Assembly (NCBI GenBank): GCA_039707465.1
Contig: CM077645.1
Location: 164,449,503 to 164,513,502 of the forward strand
Direction: 5' to 3'
DNA length: 64,000 bases
Source: Rhabdophis nuchalis
Lineage: Eukaryota > Chordata > Lepidosauria > Squamata > Natricidae
Shown: positions 31,709 through 43,079 of the stretch, in pieces
Numbering within the stretch: the first letter of the stretch is position 1
Layout of the letters: every line of letters starts with the position of its first letter
Program-made: the position numbers and the translations under genes
Notes under the pieces: generated by a model
What the model saw: only the letters and a program-made list of their open reading frames with translations
What the model was told of the DNA's origin: nothing
Database searches by the model: none

Positions 31709-31827
31709 CAGGGGTCTCCAACCTTTGCAACTTTAAGTCTGAAGGACTTCAGCTCCCAGAATTCTCTGGGAGCTGTCTGGGAGCTGAAGTCCTTTAGACT
31801 TAAAGTTACAAACGTTGGAGACCCCTG
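31709..31827 (+). mobile_element. Palindromic hAT MITE with perfect TSD
   Basis: Same family as 20729-20863. Ends CAGGGGTCTCCAACC and GGTTGGAGACCCCTG (right end with one change, AACGTTGG), with exact duplication GTTTAGAC (31701-31708 and 31828-31835). Confidence 0.95.
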
Positions 31828-31913
31828 GTTTAGACTATATAGGTTATATAGAGTAAAAATTCTGAGAATTGTATCTCATATCTATGTCAGATTGGAAAGT
31901 CTATTGTATCTGT

Positions 31914-32290
31914 GTTGTAGCTGACAACCCAGAGCTGCCTGGGTATTCATTTATCCTAAGCCTGTATTAGGCAGGAAAAACTCTGATTTTGTAGAAAATG
32001 TCTGGACGAAATTTCTAATGTTGAAGTTTTCATACATACCAGAGAGTGCCCTCTTGTGGAGTACTGTGAAGCCATTGCCATGGCAATTTAACTGCACTGT
32101 ACAGTAGAAGCCATTTTATGGCAGTACGATAGAAGCCATTTTAAGGCACTACAGGCTGAGAGGTGTTAGGGGTGCCTTACCCCCACAGTATTTTTTTCCA
32201 GAGAGTAGGTCATCTGTATACCACGTTTGGTTGAGATTGCTATAGGCGTTCCATAGTTTTGCTGGAACACACATATAGGGAGGGAGGGAG
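31914..32290 (-). mobile_element. Helitron-like repeat, empty-site copy
   Basis: Colinear with 11329-11570 plus 16418-16500: GCCTGGGTATTCATTTATCC, GTGGAGTACTGTGAAGCCAT, GCACTGTACAGTAGAAGCC, CTTACCCCCACAGTA joined directly to TTTTTTTCCAGAGAGTAGG, then TTTGGTTGAGATTGC and TGCTGGAACACACA. The terminal CTAG has decayed to CTAC on the minus strand. It shows the pre-insertion state of the inner Helitron at 32190/32191. Confidence 0.8.
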
Positions 32291-32298
32291 GGAGGGTG
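32278..32298 (+). repeat. (GGGA)n microsatellite
   Basis: Short GGGA run at the end of the Helitron-like repeat. Confidence 0.85.
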
Positions 32299-32300
32299 GG

Positions 32301-33455
32301 AGATATTGGCAAGTCCACAAAAATAAATACTAATAAAAAAGGAGAGCAAACATTTTAATCCATCTAAAAAAGATTAGGCCTTAGACGGCAGATTGAGCAA
32401 GAGACATCACAAGGTCACTATCTTACTATGTAATAAGGTGAATTTTATTTTCTACTTAAAATACTAGCAATTATTTTAAAATGTATATTGATACACTTTT
32501 CAGTCCCTTCCTCATTTTTGATTCTCATGATAATGAGTATCATGAGTCATGAGTATGATACTCATTATCATACAGAAATATATCTCATCAAATAAATAAT
32601 TGGTTAGTCTAATTACTACTGAGGGAAAAGTGAGCTTGGTGCATTCTCCATATGAAGAGTTGCTCAGTATTTTCAAGTATTTGCAGTTCTTCCTTTCAGA
32701 TGTTGTTAAAAATGGAAACGAAAGCAACTTGTCTACTTTTTACAGAAATCTCCTTGCCACCAGCACCAATTTATTTATACATTAGTTTGAAAGATATATA
32801 GATATAAAAAGATATACAGAAAGAAGTGATGCAAACCTAATTGTTTACTAAAAGATATGAAAATGTATGCTGTTCTGGGAACTCTGGAGTAATTATGGGA
32901 GACGAATCCCAAATGATAATGTAAAAATGAACATTTCATTAAACATTAATTAATATCATATTGCCCATGCTAAAAAATCAACAACAATTAAAGAGACTAA
33001 CCAGGTGAAAATAATTAATGTGAATTTGGCCAGAGTATTGATGCTTTGATGCTTAAGAAAATGCTTCACCAGCAAGTCAATGGTAAATGAAAGAGTAATG
33101 TTGATTTCTTTTTAATTAAAAGATAAATCTGCAAGATGAAATTGGCTTCAGAGCCAAGCTACAGTGCCAGATTCACATACTGTTCTGTTCTGTTCTCCAT
33201 TCAACTAGGACGCTTCTAAGGGAGCACAAAACTTTGTTGCTACATTTTGTCCCCCCAAATGAGCAAAACCACAAGGAACGTTTTTAGTAGATTTAACAAT
33301 TGGGTGCAATACAAGGAAATGGCTGGGTCTGTGAATGTGGAGAGTTGTAGGATTTCTTTTTGCTTTTAAAAATGGTTTGACTCTACTTTAGGACTTAGAA
33401 TGTTAGAATCATGATTTCAGAGGTCACTGAGTCTCCCCACCCTGCCCAATAGAGA
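32301..33455. other. Unassigned AT-rich DNA
   Basis: Includes an imperfect inverted repeat near 32520-32575 (ATGAGTATCATGAGTCATGA region). No gene or family recognised. Confidence 0.45.
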
Positions 33456-33459
33456 CCAA

Positions 33460-33957
33460 CATAAATAATCTGCAACAAAGGTTGTCTGAAACGGTATAGG
33501 CCCTATGTGATGGCTAATCGTTTTTGGGTCGCGTGCCAAAAACGGGGGGGAGCACAGGGGGGTCATGCATGGGCATGACACACCCATAATGCTATGTGTG
33601 TGACCCACTGCTTCTGGCACACCTTTTTTGCCCTCCCCAGGCTCCAGAGGCTTTCTAGGAGCCTGGGGAGGGTGAAAACAGCCTCCCCCCAACCTCCAGA
33701 GGCTTCAGGAAAATCCTGAAGCCTCCAGAGGGCGAAAAACGGCCTCAAAATAAGGGCTAAATCAGCTGGTCAGTGCACACATGCATGCTGGAGCTGACAG
33801 GGCACTGCCTCGTGTGCCCTAAGAAATGGTTCCGGGTGCCACCTGTGGCACCTGTGCCATAGGTTCGCCATCATGTGTATAGGGCTTCTTGCCTAGGCAT
33901 GGAGTTGAACTAGATGACCTCCAACATCCCTTCAAACTCTGCTATTGTATTGTATTG
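33460..33957 (+). mobile_element. CR1 3' end, split by a hAT element
   Basis: GTTGTCTGAAACGGTATAGG before the insertion joins TATAGGGCTTCTTGCCTAGG after it, reading through to the CR1 3' block TTCAAACTCTGCTATTGTATT. CR1 sequence elsewhere confirms that 33503-33877 is extra. Confidence 0.8.
33503..33877 (-). mobile_element. Non-autonomous hAT element (GATGGCGAACC type)
   Basis: Reverse-orientation copy of the family at 49191: left TGTGATGGCTAATCG, right CATAGGTTCGCCATCATG, with GGCTCCAGAGGCTTTCTAGG and TGGTTCCGGGTGCCACCTG inside. Flanks TATAGGCC (33495-33502) and TATAGGGC (33878-33885), 7 of 8 identical. Confidence 0.85.
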
Positions 33958-34530
33958 TAAAGAGCTGCTTTGATTCTATTTGCATTCTTCTAATACAATA
34001 AGCCTAACACTCTTTGAAAGTGATCCCAACTTGTTCTGTTAGAAAGCTTTTCCCCCCCGCCAACATTGAGTTAGATTCTGCCTCCCTAAACATCTGCATT
34101 TTGTTTTGTAGGTGAATCATGTTGCAGTTTATTAAATTTCATTCCGCTGTTTTTCAATCTAATGTACTAACCAGTCAAAATAATTTTAAATTTTACTTTG
34201 GGGTTTTTTAGAGTATGAACTATGGACGTCAATGTTATATCTGCAGATTTGGGAAGAAAAACATCCCCCCATCTCTTTACCCAAGTCTTTATTGCAAAAG
34301 ATTATGAAATATTAAGGAATAAAAATACTTGGACTTAACCTTTAACACCTTTGAGCCTTTAAAGCTTTGGCAGTCCACTTGATACCTTATTTCAGTTTGA
34401 TGAGAAACCACCTGTAATCACCTATTATAACTTTATAAACAGGTATGTTCTCAACTCAAATGAGATCATTTAACTCTGCTCCCTAATTTTTGGCAATTCT
34501 GGAGAAATATGGCTTTGGGAGGTTCAAAAA
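33958..34530. other. Unassigned AT-rich DNA
   Basis: Nothing recognised. Confidence 0.5.
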
Positions 34531-34532
34531 AT

Positions 34533-34690
34533 GGGATGTGGTGGCTCAGTGGCTAAGATGCTGAGCTTGTTGATCAGAAAGGTGAGTAGTTTGGCTGTTC
34601 AAATCCCTAGTGCCGCGTAACAGAGTGACTTCCCATTGCTTGTCCCAGCTTCTGCCAACCTAGCAGTTTGACAGCATCTGCTGTGGAAAC
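34533..34690 (+). mobile_element. Sauria-type SINE, 3'-truncated
   Basis: Head GGTGGCTCAGTGGCTAAGAT, B box GTTCAAATCCCTAGTGCC, CTTGTCCCAGCTTCTGCC. The copy stops after GTTTGACAGCATCTGC, so the Bov-B-like end is missing. Confidence 0.85.
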
Positions 34691-35812
34691 TTTAACAGAT
34701 AGCATGTTGCAAGGAAAACTAGCCATCTGAGTGACCCAGTTTACTTTTTAGACTTGAAGGCTATCAAACAGAGATTCAAGGACACACCTCTTTGAGAAGC
34801 TGGCTATATTGCTGGTACAAAATAGAACAGAAATCCAACAACTGTCAACTATAAGCTGATAGATGGATGCAGTGAGGCTTGTATATCCCAAGGGCCCCCA
34901 TGTCCTCTAGCAGACTAGGACTTGGGTATTTTGTGTGTGAGGGATGATTGGCATCTGCACACTATTTTTATAATGGTTTGGAGGGGGTTTGCATCTGTCC
35001 TTTATCCTTGTGGCCCTCCCAACTCCATGTGCTTCTCATATATTTGTCTTCCGATGTCATTAGCACATTGCGATAGGAACTGAGCAAATATTATTGCTAT
35101 TCACATTTTAGAAAATGCTTTGAGATAGCAGAAAACATCTCCCTTTTAAATTAAAAAAAGGGCTTCCAAGTTTTCCATGACCTGACATAGACAGGTTTGT
35201 ACACACTTTTGATATGCAAAATTTATCAGCAGGGCCAGGCTTAAGCTGAAGGCTTCCTTTTACTGTTGTATTTGTTTATCGTTGCTTTAAGGGCGTTTTA
35301 AATGGCTTGGTGTAACTCTTGAAGTCTCTGAACAATGTTATGTTCTGACAAGACCCTTCTGAAACAATGTTACAAATACAAGGGGAAATGTTTAAGCCAC
35401 TTTGCCAAACTCTGAGTGTTTCTACTTGGCAGCCTAAACTGCTTCTGTCCCATGCTGCCTATTTCCAGCTTTTTCTTTGTAAGCTAAGTTCAGAAAGCCC
35501 ATCTGGGTTGCTGTAGGTTGGCAACACAATTAGGCTGGTGCTCAGTCCAGATTATGGCCAACACAGGATCTGATAGTTGTTACCCAACTTTTTTGCCTTC
35601 CCATCTGTGCAGGGAAATCAAACATTATTAGGTGGCTGTGGTGTGGCCAGTTCTCCTTGTGCTTGACATTTTCTTTTAGATATTGGTCCTGCCTCAACAA
35701 TCTCCCCCATGTTTGTTTTCTGCCATGGATGGTCTCCTGCATTCTGTCACTTCGTTTCCTTTTTTATTTCTTTTAAGTAGCTATTTAAATATTGTATCGG
35801 AACTCATCCTTC
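34691..35812. other. Unassigned DNA
   Basis: Slightly GC-richer than average around 34850-35050 and 35500-35750, possibly an old element, but nothing nameable. Confidence 0.4.
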
Positions 35813-35820
35813 CTTTATAG

Positions 35821-35954
35821 CAGGGCTGTCAAACTCCCACCTCATGGGCCAGATGCATCATGCGCTGAATGTGTCCACACCTGGTTTAGTGAAGGGGGAA
35901 AACTCATGATACATGGCATGACACTGCCATGATGATGTCAGTTTGACACCCCTG
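35821..35954 (+). mobile_element. Short hAT MITE with perfect TSD
   Basis: 134 bp, ends CAGGGCTGTCAAACTC and AGTTTGACACCCCTG, exact duplication CTTTATAG (35813-35820 and 35955-35962). Same family as 56350 and 58126. Confidence 0.95.
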
Positions 35955-36220
35955 CTTTATAGACATCATACCTGCTGGAGTATCCCTGTTTTTCACCTCC
36001 TTCACTAGCACATCTTTCTTTAACAGCTTGAAATAATGTTACTACAATTCATAGAAACATGGAGGGATATTACATTCAGTAGCAAGAAGCATGAAAGGAA
36101 GGGAACAAGCTTTACATAGTCTGTGAAGAAACTCTTCAAAGTTTAGCAGAAACTTTGAGAGAGGCTGGGATATTGAAGATCTGAACACTCAACAGCCAGG
36201 AAGAAATGGCTATACATCTC

Positions 36221-36681
36221 TGTTGTGGCCCAGCCGGCTCCGGATGAGTTGCTGATGGACTCCTCTAGTGAGGAGTCCTATGAGTCTGCTCTAGAGGAAG
36301 AGGCCGAGAGTGAGAGAGCAGAGAGTCTGGCTAGGCATCAGGAGGCAACTGGGGCTTGGAGTAGTGGAGAGGATCAAACCCAGTTTGTCCCTGATGTCAG
36401 GCTAAGAAGGATCGAGAGAAGGCATCGTCAATTACAAGAGAGACGAAACCGGAGGAGGTAATCAGTCTCAGCTGCCTAATTGACTGGCCCCTCCCAAGAG
36501 GCTTTAAAAGAAAGCCTCTGTCAAGGGAATGGTCACAGGAAACAACATATAATTTGCAGAGTCAGAGCTTTCATGTCTCAAGTCGTGGTGTATACTTTCG
36601 TCAAGAAGCTTCAGTTCGGGCGAGCAGCCAAGAAGCAGTCAGTTTTTTGTTATTAGTCTTGTTAAGGAGGGAGTCAGAACA
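36221..36681 (+). mobile_element. Solo LTR (TG...CA) with 6-7 bp TSD
   Basis: Starts TGTTGTGGCCCAGCCGGC and ends GAGTCAGAACA. The flanks carry CATCTC on both sides (36215-36220 and 36682-36687), extendable by one A. Inside, CCCCTCCCAAGAGGCTTTAAAAG at about 36487-36509 looks like an LTR core promoter with a TATA-like box. A 78-codon acidic frame (36225-36461) has no known domain. A 6-bp duplication would suit an ERV-type integrase, but the one-base ambiguity prevents a firm class. Confidence 0.75.
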
Positions 36682-36689
36682 CATCTCCA

Positions 36690-36998
36690 ATTGAGGGAAA
36701 GGGGTATGGAAAGCCATGCAGTTAATCACTTATAACTGCTACCTAAATTGGAACAGAGCATTGGAACAATGGATTCTCAAGGGTTAAAGTGATGACATAA
36801 AGTGATACCACTTTATGTCAGCTCTGGAAACAAACCATAAGGGATGGCTTTTGCAATGGGCCAGAAGTGGGAGGAATCATGTATTCCTACACTTCAGAAG
36901 ATATGGTTGATGGGTTCAGCAGAACATGTGGTTATGCCCTAAGTCTTCCCCAACTGATTAGAATTCTTCCAGAATCCTAGATGTATGGATATGGAACC
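36690..36998. other. Unassigned AT-rich DNA
   Basis: Nothing recognised. Confidence 0.5.
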
Positions 36999-37006
36999 TT
37001 GTAGAT

Positions 37007-37104
37007 CAGGGCGTCTAAACTTAGCAACTTTAATACTTGGGAACTTCAGTTACCAGAATTCTCCAACCAGCATTGCTTAAAGTTGCCAAGTTTAGACAGT
37101 GTCA
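37007..37104 (+). mobile_element. Degenerate palindromic MITE (first of a pair)
   Basis: CAGGGCGTCTAAACTTAGCAAC on the left and AAAGTTGCCAAGTTTAGACAG on the right. Flanks TTGTAGAT (36999-37006) and CTCTAGAT (37105-37112), 6 of 8 identical. It directly abuts the next copy. Confidence 0.75.
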
Positions 37105-37112
37105 CTCTAGAT

Positions 37113-37211
37113 CAGGGATGTCCAAACTTGGGAACTTTAAGCATAGCTGGCTGGGGAATTCTGGGAGTTGAAGTCCACAAGTCTTAAAGTTCCCAAGTTT
37201 GGACATCCCTG
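37113..37211 (+). mobile_element. Palindromic hAT MITE (second of a pair)
   Basis: Ends CAGGGATGTCCAAACTTGGG and CCCAAGTTTGGACATCCCTG are perfect complements over 20 bp. Flanks CTCTAGAT (37105-37112) and CTCTAAAT (37212-37219). Confidence 0.9.
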
Positions 37212-37219
37212 CTCTAAAT

Positions 37220-37955
37220 GAAAACATAGGTAGAGATACTATATTTGGAGGACGTGGTAGAGGAAGAGTTAAACATTCACTTTATATATCTCCTCTGATG
37301 CAAATTCTCTCCCAAAAGAGAAAGAAGGAAAGAACCCAAATCAATTGGAAAAGTTACTTTTGCAGTCTTCTTTAAGGCTTGGCCAATTTACCTAAGACTA
37401 AGATTGATTAAACTTAATGGGATTTACTTTTGAGTATACATGCATAAGACTGCATTGCTAGTTCAGTTTCAGGCCACTTTCTTTCATAGCCATTGTTTCA
37501 ACTGTTTCAGCTCAACAATTTGTCAACATTTCAAGGTTGTGTGATTTTGAGTTTGGTTTTAATTTAACAAGAAGCAGCCTGTTGATGTCCATATAATGCT
37601 GTTAATAATGTTTTCAGGCTCACTTAACTAAAGAAATAAAGGTTTTAAAGCATACATGTATTGATTTTGTGAGCAGGTAGTTCAGTAAACAAACAATACC
37701 TATGTAAACAATCAAATTGAGATGATTAAAAAATAAAGCCACAGATTAAAATAAAGGTAGCCATTTCTTTAGGTTCATTTCTTTTCTACCTGACTTTGTG
37801 ACATTTAGAAGAACAATTTCTTAAAACACTCAAATTCCAAAGGAGGAAAATAATCCCAAACTATACAAGTTTGGTTTAACAACTGGTTCATTGATCACAC
37901 GCTTTGCTTAATGTGCTTGTACGCTGCATTCAAAATACAGCATTTTGAAGCTCAG
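37220..37955. other. Unassigned AT-rich DNA
   Basis: Nothing recognised. Confidence 0.5.
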
Positions 37956-37959
37956 CTGC

Positions 37960-38151
37960 TTACCTTCTAAGGCAGCCCCGTTAAGTAAAACTGTGGAGGC
38001 ACGGAAATCAGCTGTGCCACGCGAATCAGCTGAACCAGAAAGAAGGAAATATAGGACAGGATAGGGCAGGGGCAGGTGGGTGGGGCCAACTGATTGTTGA
38101 AACTTACCAGTTCACACGAACTGGTCCAAACTGGCAGCAGCCTACCACTAG
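37960..38151 (+). mobile_element. Degenerate hAT-like fragment
   Basis: AATCAGCTGTGCCACGCGAATC parallels 3159-3180 of the 3064 MITE, and the right end CCAGTTCACACGAACTGG...GCAGCCTACCACTAG resembles its terminus. Left terminus and duplication are not found. Confidence 0.55.
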
Positions 38152-38423
38152 TTGGGGAAGTGAAATGTTATGACACAGTTTTCTATGTACCGGTAGCTAT
38201 CATATTGAGGATGCAAAAACATGAATGACCAGGAGGTGGCAGCAAAGAGAAATAATAAAGGCTATAATAAATATCCTGGCATTTCGTGGTTTTTTTAGAT
38301 TTTTGCAATCCAGATGTGATAGCCCTAGGCTTTCAGGGATGTGTGGAAGGATGAAGATAATTCCAATTCCCCCAGAACTATCCTATACTTTCTTCAATCC
38401 CAAAAGACTGGTAGATGATCCAA

Positions 38424-38799
38424 GTACAATACAATACAATAGCAGAGTTGGAAGGGACCTTGTAGGTCTTCTAGTCCAACCCCCTGCGTGGGCAGGAACC
38501 TTATACCATTTCAGACAAATGGCTATCTAACATCTTCTTAAAGACTTCCAGGGTTGGGGCATTCACAACTTCTGGAGGCAAGCTGTTCCAGAGGTTAATT
38601 GTTCTAACTGTCAGGAAATTTCTCCTTAGTTCTAAGTTGCTTCTCTCCTTGATTAGTTTCCACCCATTGCTTCTTGTCCTGCCCCCAGGTGCCTTGGAGA
38701 AGAGTTTGATTCCCTCTTCTTTGTGGCACCCTCTGAGATATCGGAACACTGCTATCATGTCTCCCCTGGTCCTTCTCTTCATCAAACTAGACATACATC
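38424..38799 (-). mobile_element. CR1 LINE, 3' fragment
   Basis: Minus-strand CR1 end, nearly identical to 5271-5645, with the frame open ([19 protein letters not shown] to HLSEMV). Short TACAA tail at the left. Confidence 0.92.
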
Positions 38800-39073
38800 T
38801 AGTTTGGTATATTGGTATGAATTATACGAAAAAGGTGGACTTGGGAATGGTATCTTCCTCTCGCTTCTGCTTATGAAAACAATGCAAAGGAACATGTTTA
38901 CGATCTGAGCAGGTTAAATGCAGTAATAATTAAAAGAATGACAATGGTCACAAAACGTTATCATTATTGTTCAGCAATTGCTCCATTGCTTCTTCAGATT
39001 TGTTTTCAAACACAGATTTTTTTTTTAGGATTCTTGAGGATTTTTTGAGGATTCTGAAAACGGCTCCTGAATA
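38800..39073. other. Unassigned AT-rich DNA
   Basis: Nothing recognised. Confidence 0.5.
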
Positions 39074-39081
39074 GTGTAACA

Positions 39082-39151
39082 CAGGGGTCTCCAACCTTTG
39101 CAACTTTAAGTCTGAAGGACTTCAGCTCCCAGAATTCTCCAGCCAGCACTG
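39082..39151 (+). mobile_element. 70-bp minimal hAT MITE with perfect TSD
   Basis: CAGGGGTCTCCAACC at the left and CCAGCCAGCACTG at the right, so it keeps one arm of the 20729-type palindrome only. Exact duplication GTGTAACA (39074-39081 and 39152-39159). Confidence 0.88.
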
Positions 39152-39159
39152 GTGTAACA

Positions 39160-39865
39160 GACTTGCTCCTCACTTCCATGTATATGCAAGAAAAATAAAT
39201 TGGGCATCTATAGAACTACCTGGATATTATTCCTTACAAACCAAGTGTGTAAGTAGTTGAGACTTTTGCTCCATTGTGCAATTCTCTGTTTATAGAAGAG
39301 TGGGGTTTTCCAGTAATAATAAACATCAACTTCAAATATTTTCCACTCTTTTTAAAAATCAACATTGGTCTATAATATGCTATACCCCCCCCCCCCCAAC
39401 ACATTCTCTCCACTGTGAAATTGATGAGCCTGTAAATCATAATAATTGAAGTAATGCCCAAGGCTCTTAAAATCAATCCAGCGAAAATCTACAAAAGTAA
39501 ATAAAACAATGAAATACACTTTGCAGCACTTGGAACAGCTGGGGAAACTCAGTGGGAAGCTGTGGGCGACCATGTAACTTCTATCACAGCAGACAAGTCA
39601 GTACATGACAAGACTGTCAAAGGCATCAGGACAATTGCCATTGGCCGCAAGAGCTGGCAGTAGTTGTCAGAGATTTGGAAACAATACAGAGGTTGCTGCC
39701 TGGGCTAGTGGCTCTTTTTTAATCTACATAGAGATTTCTTACTTAGGGATTCTAAAGCAGGGGCAGGGAGACACAAGGAAATTAGCTCTTGCTTACTTTG
39801 AGCTTGCTTCCTTATGGCCCTTGTTTTTGCTTACTTTTTAGATCTTTGTTTAGATATTAATAATA
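39160..39865. other. Unassigned AT-rich DNA
   Basis: Contains a poly-C run near 39386-39399. No element or gene recognised. Confidence 0.5.
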
Positions 39866-40374
39866 CAATAATACAATAATACAATAGCAGAGTTGGAAGG
39901 GACCTTGTAGGTCTTCTAGTCCAACCCCCTGCGTGGGCAGGAACCTTATACCATTTCAGACAAATGGCTATCTAACATCTTCTTAAAGACTTCCAGGGTT
40001 GGGGCATTCACAACTTCTGGAGGCAAGCTGTTCCAGAGGTTAATTGTTCTAATTGTCAGGAAATTTCTCCTTAGTTCTAAGTTGCTTCTCTCCTTGATTA
40101 GTTTCCACCCATTGCTTCTTGTCCTGCCCCCAGGTGCCTTGGAGAATAGTTTGACTCCCTCTTCTTTGTGGCACCCTCTGAGATATCGGAACACTGCTAT
40201 CATGTCTCCCCTGGTCCTTCTCTTCATCAAACTAGACATACCCAGCTCCTGCAACCGTTCTTCATATGTTTTAGTCTCCAGTTCCCTAATCATCTTGGTT
40301 GCTCTTCTCTGCACTCTTTCCAGAGTCTCCACGTCTTTTCTACATCGTGGCGACCAAAACTGTATGCAGTATTT
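39866..40374 (-). mobile_element. CR1 LINE, 3' fragment
   Basis: Minus-strand copy, open for 128 codons from [15 protein letters not shown] to HLSEMV. The tail is (ATTATTGT)-like, seen as AATAATACAATAATACAATA. Confidence 0.92.
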
Positions 40375-41160
40375 GTAAACCAGGTATTCTATGACCTGGT
40401 TTACAAAAAATTAAATCTCTATGGTAATGGGCATGTTCTGCAGGACTTCAAAGAAAACAACCATAATTTAGCCTTATTCGCAATGTTTAGGGGAAAAATA
40501 ACAAATGGTGAATTTGCTCTGAGTATACTTTTGACTTTTCTCCTATTTAAAAAGTAACTAACAGTACCACATCAGTACCAATAATTTTTGACTTTCCCCT
40601 CCCCAAGATGCTCACAGGTTCAAAGGAAAATAAATGATTTCTGTTCCGTGAACATGAAATGCGTTGAAATTTTTGAAGACCAATCAATGAATACCTTTAT
40701 TCAGTGACTTCATCTGGTTAACAGAATCATTACTGAGAGCACCCTCTGGAAATGATATATGGCGATTAATTCAATTGATCTGACTTGCAAATCTGAAGTT
40801 AGACAACATTTTCTGCTTTAGTGGAAAGAAAATTGCTTTTTAATGTTAGTTCTTCTTAAGGATGGAAAGATGGTGTGCTTATGCAAAGACATGCTTAGTT
40901 GCACTTTCATGTTTCTAAAAAGCTATTTTCCATTCTGAAATCTTGCAGAAAAAAAATTATCTGTATTTTGATTTTTAAAAATATATATGTATTGCCCACT
41001 CAATGCCCAGTCTTGGAGTAGAAAGATGGAAAACAAAAATCAATAAAATGAAAGAGAGATAATAGAACGTACCAGCAGAAAACATTAGGAACAAAGAGCA
41101 TAAGTTGTTGGAAAATATGAAAGAAGTTTTATTAAAAACTAAAAACTATAGGTGTGCAGA
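40375..41160. other. Unassigned AT-rich DNA
   Basis: A short inverted repeat (AACCAGGTATTCTATGACCTGGTT, 40378-40401) adjoins the CR1 5' junction. Nothing else recognised. Confidence 0.45.
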
Positions 41161-41161
41161 G

Positions 41162-41850
41162 TTATTTATTTGTTTGTTTGTTTGTTTGTTTGTTTGTTTG
41201 TTTGTTTGTTTGTTTGTTTGATTGATTTATATACCGCCCTATTCTCCCTAGTGGGACTCAGGGCGGTGCACAGAAAGATAAAAACCCACAACACATACAA
41301 AATATAAAATAGCATTAAATTATTAAATCTGTGCTAAAATGGTTAAAATAATTTAAAAGTTAAAACAATTAAATATCAAAAATTTAAAATTATACCCTTC
41401 GTCTATGTCAGGCCAGCCAGATGGAAAAATGTGCTTTTAACATCCGACGGAAGAGGCGTAGGTCCATGATGGTAGGGATATCGGGGGGCAGGTTGTTCCA
41501 GAGGGCCGGGCCCACCACAGAGAAGGCCCTTCTCATGGGAGTCGCCAGCTGGCATTGACCGGCTGACGGCACCCTGAGGAGGCCCACTCTGTGGGAGCGG
41601 ACAGGTCGAAGGGAGGTATGTGGCAAGAGGCGGTCTTGCAAATAACCAGGACCCGTGCCATGGAGCGCTTTAAAGATGGTTACTAACACCTTGAAGCGCA
41701 CCCGGAAGACCACAGGCAGCCAGTGCAGCTTGCGCAGGAGAGGTGTTACATGGGAGTACCATGAGACTCCCAGAATCCCCCGCGCGGCCGCATTCTGCAC
41801 CAGCTGGAGTCTCCGGGTGCACCTCAAGGGGAGCCCCATGTAGAGAGTTA
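41162..41850 (-). mobile_element. L2-clade LINE, 3' fragment with (CAAA)n tail
   Basis: Minus-strand, 5'-truncated. The 143-codon frame 41408-41839 is open (MGLPLRCTRRLQLVQ, LHWLPVVFRVRFKVLV, LWNNLPPDIP). The 3' UTR ends CCGCCCTGAGTCCCACTAGG and GGCGGTATATAAATC, then a (CAAA)n tail at 41162-41222, seen as GTTT on the plus strand. Confidence 0.92.
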
Positions 41851-41938
41851 ATGGAAAAATAATTCTTAACTAGGAATAAGACAGGATCTAGAAATAATGA
41901 GGGGTATGAGTTTGATTTGAAGTTTACTTTCATTTGTT

Positions 41939-42003
41939 ATATATATACATACATACATACATACATACATACATACATACATACATACATACATACACAC
42001 ACA
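41939..42003 (+). repeat. (ATAC)n microsatellite
   Basis: About 13 ATAC units with CACAC at the right edge. Confidence 0.95.
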
Positions 42004-43075
42004 TACTATTGTGCCAATATAAGAAAGTAGCAGGATAGAGAGTGGTTATTTTTGCAAACAGAAATAAGACAAAAAAAATACTGTTTGTAAAAACAACCAG
42101 TTTCTATCGTGCTACACGTGCAATTTCTCATATAAGGACTATACTTTGCTGGTCAGTTCTGGCTTCATAGCTTCTGACTTGGCTGTTCATAGTTTTTGTG
42201 ATTCAGAGCATTGCAGACAGAAGATTGCTTGATTTCAATGCTGGCAAGCAAAAATTCTGATGGAAAAGGAACCATCCTAATGCTCAATATCCTTGTGATG
42301 GAATTCTTCCAAACACCAATTCCAAGATCTGTTGAGCCTAATGGAATTGGGACAACAGTCTGACATTCACTGTTTTCATGAGGTCTCCTAATCTTTTTCT
42401 AAGAATATAGTAAATATTGGACATGTAGTGTTTCGGCTTTCCTTTTGATACTCACATTACAGATAATACATTTATTTTACAGTATGCATTATGACTAGTT
42501 TTGACTAAGTGATTTTTAACAATAATATTTTAAAAGAGGCATTTATTTATACCAGCCTTTGGAATCTCCAGCCTGTTGTTCAGGATGACACTTCTTCTTT
42601 TGTTCATGTAATAAAAAATGTAATATGATCTAGAAGTGCCCTCTTGTTTTTTATTCACCATGGAAAATCAAACTGCTCTCACTATCTCCACATATCTCAA
42701 TAGACAAAGAATAAGTGCAACCAGTCATGTTCTAAGCCCTATTTCCTATCTCTTTTGTGCTCTTTTTTCCACCCTCCTTATCTTGACCAGCCCACATAAC
42801 CTTCCCCTCATTGCAGCTCCACTCTTTTGTTTTCCCCCTTGGGATAGGCTTGAGTAGCTCAGCTGCAATTTCCTTTGTGAGAGCTACCCATGCTGAGTTA
42901 ATTTGGCAAATCAAATTAGTTTCTAGACCAGTTCTACCAGACAAAGAACAAACTGCCAATCAACAGAAATAGAGAAAGTGTGCAACAAAGGGAAGATATT
43001 TTTGAAATATGTAGCCTCCCATTTCCTCCAACATCCGTATGGATTGGTATGGCAATGTATGCTGAAATGCATAGG
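42004..43075. other. Unassigned AT-rich DNA
   Basis: No element or gene recognised. Confidence 0.5.
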
Positions 43076-43079
43076 CAAC

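Noticed and set aside
36225..36461. 78-codon acidic frame resembling a small protein
   Set aside because: It lies at the start of a solo LTR upstream of its promoter-like block, with no known domain; most likely chance.
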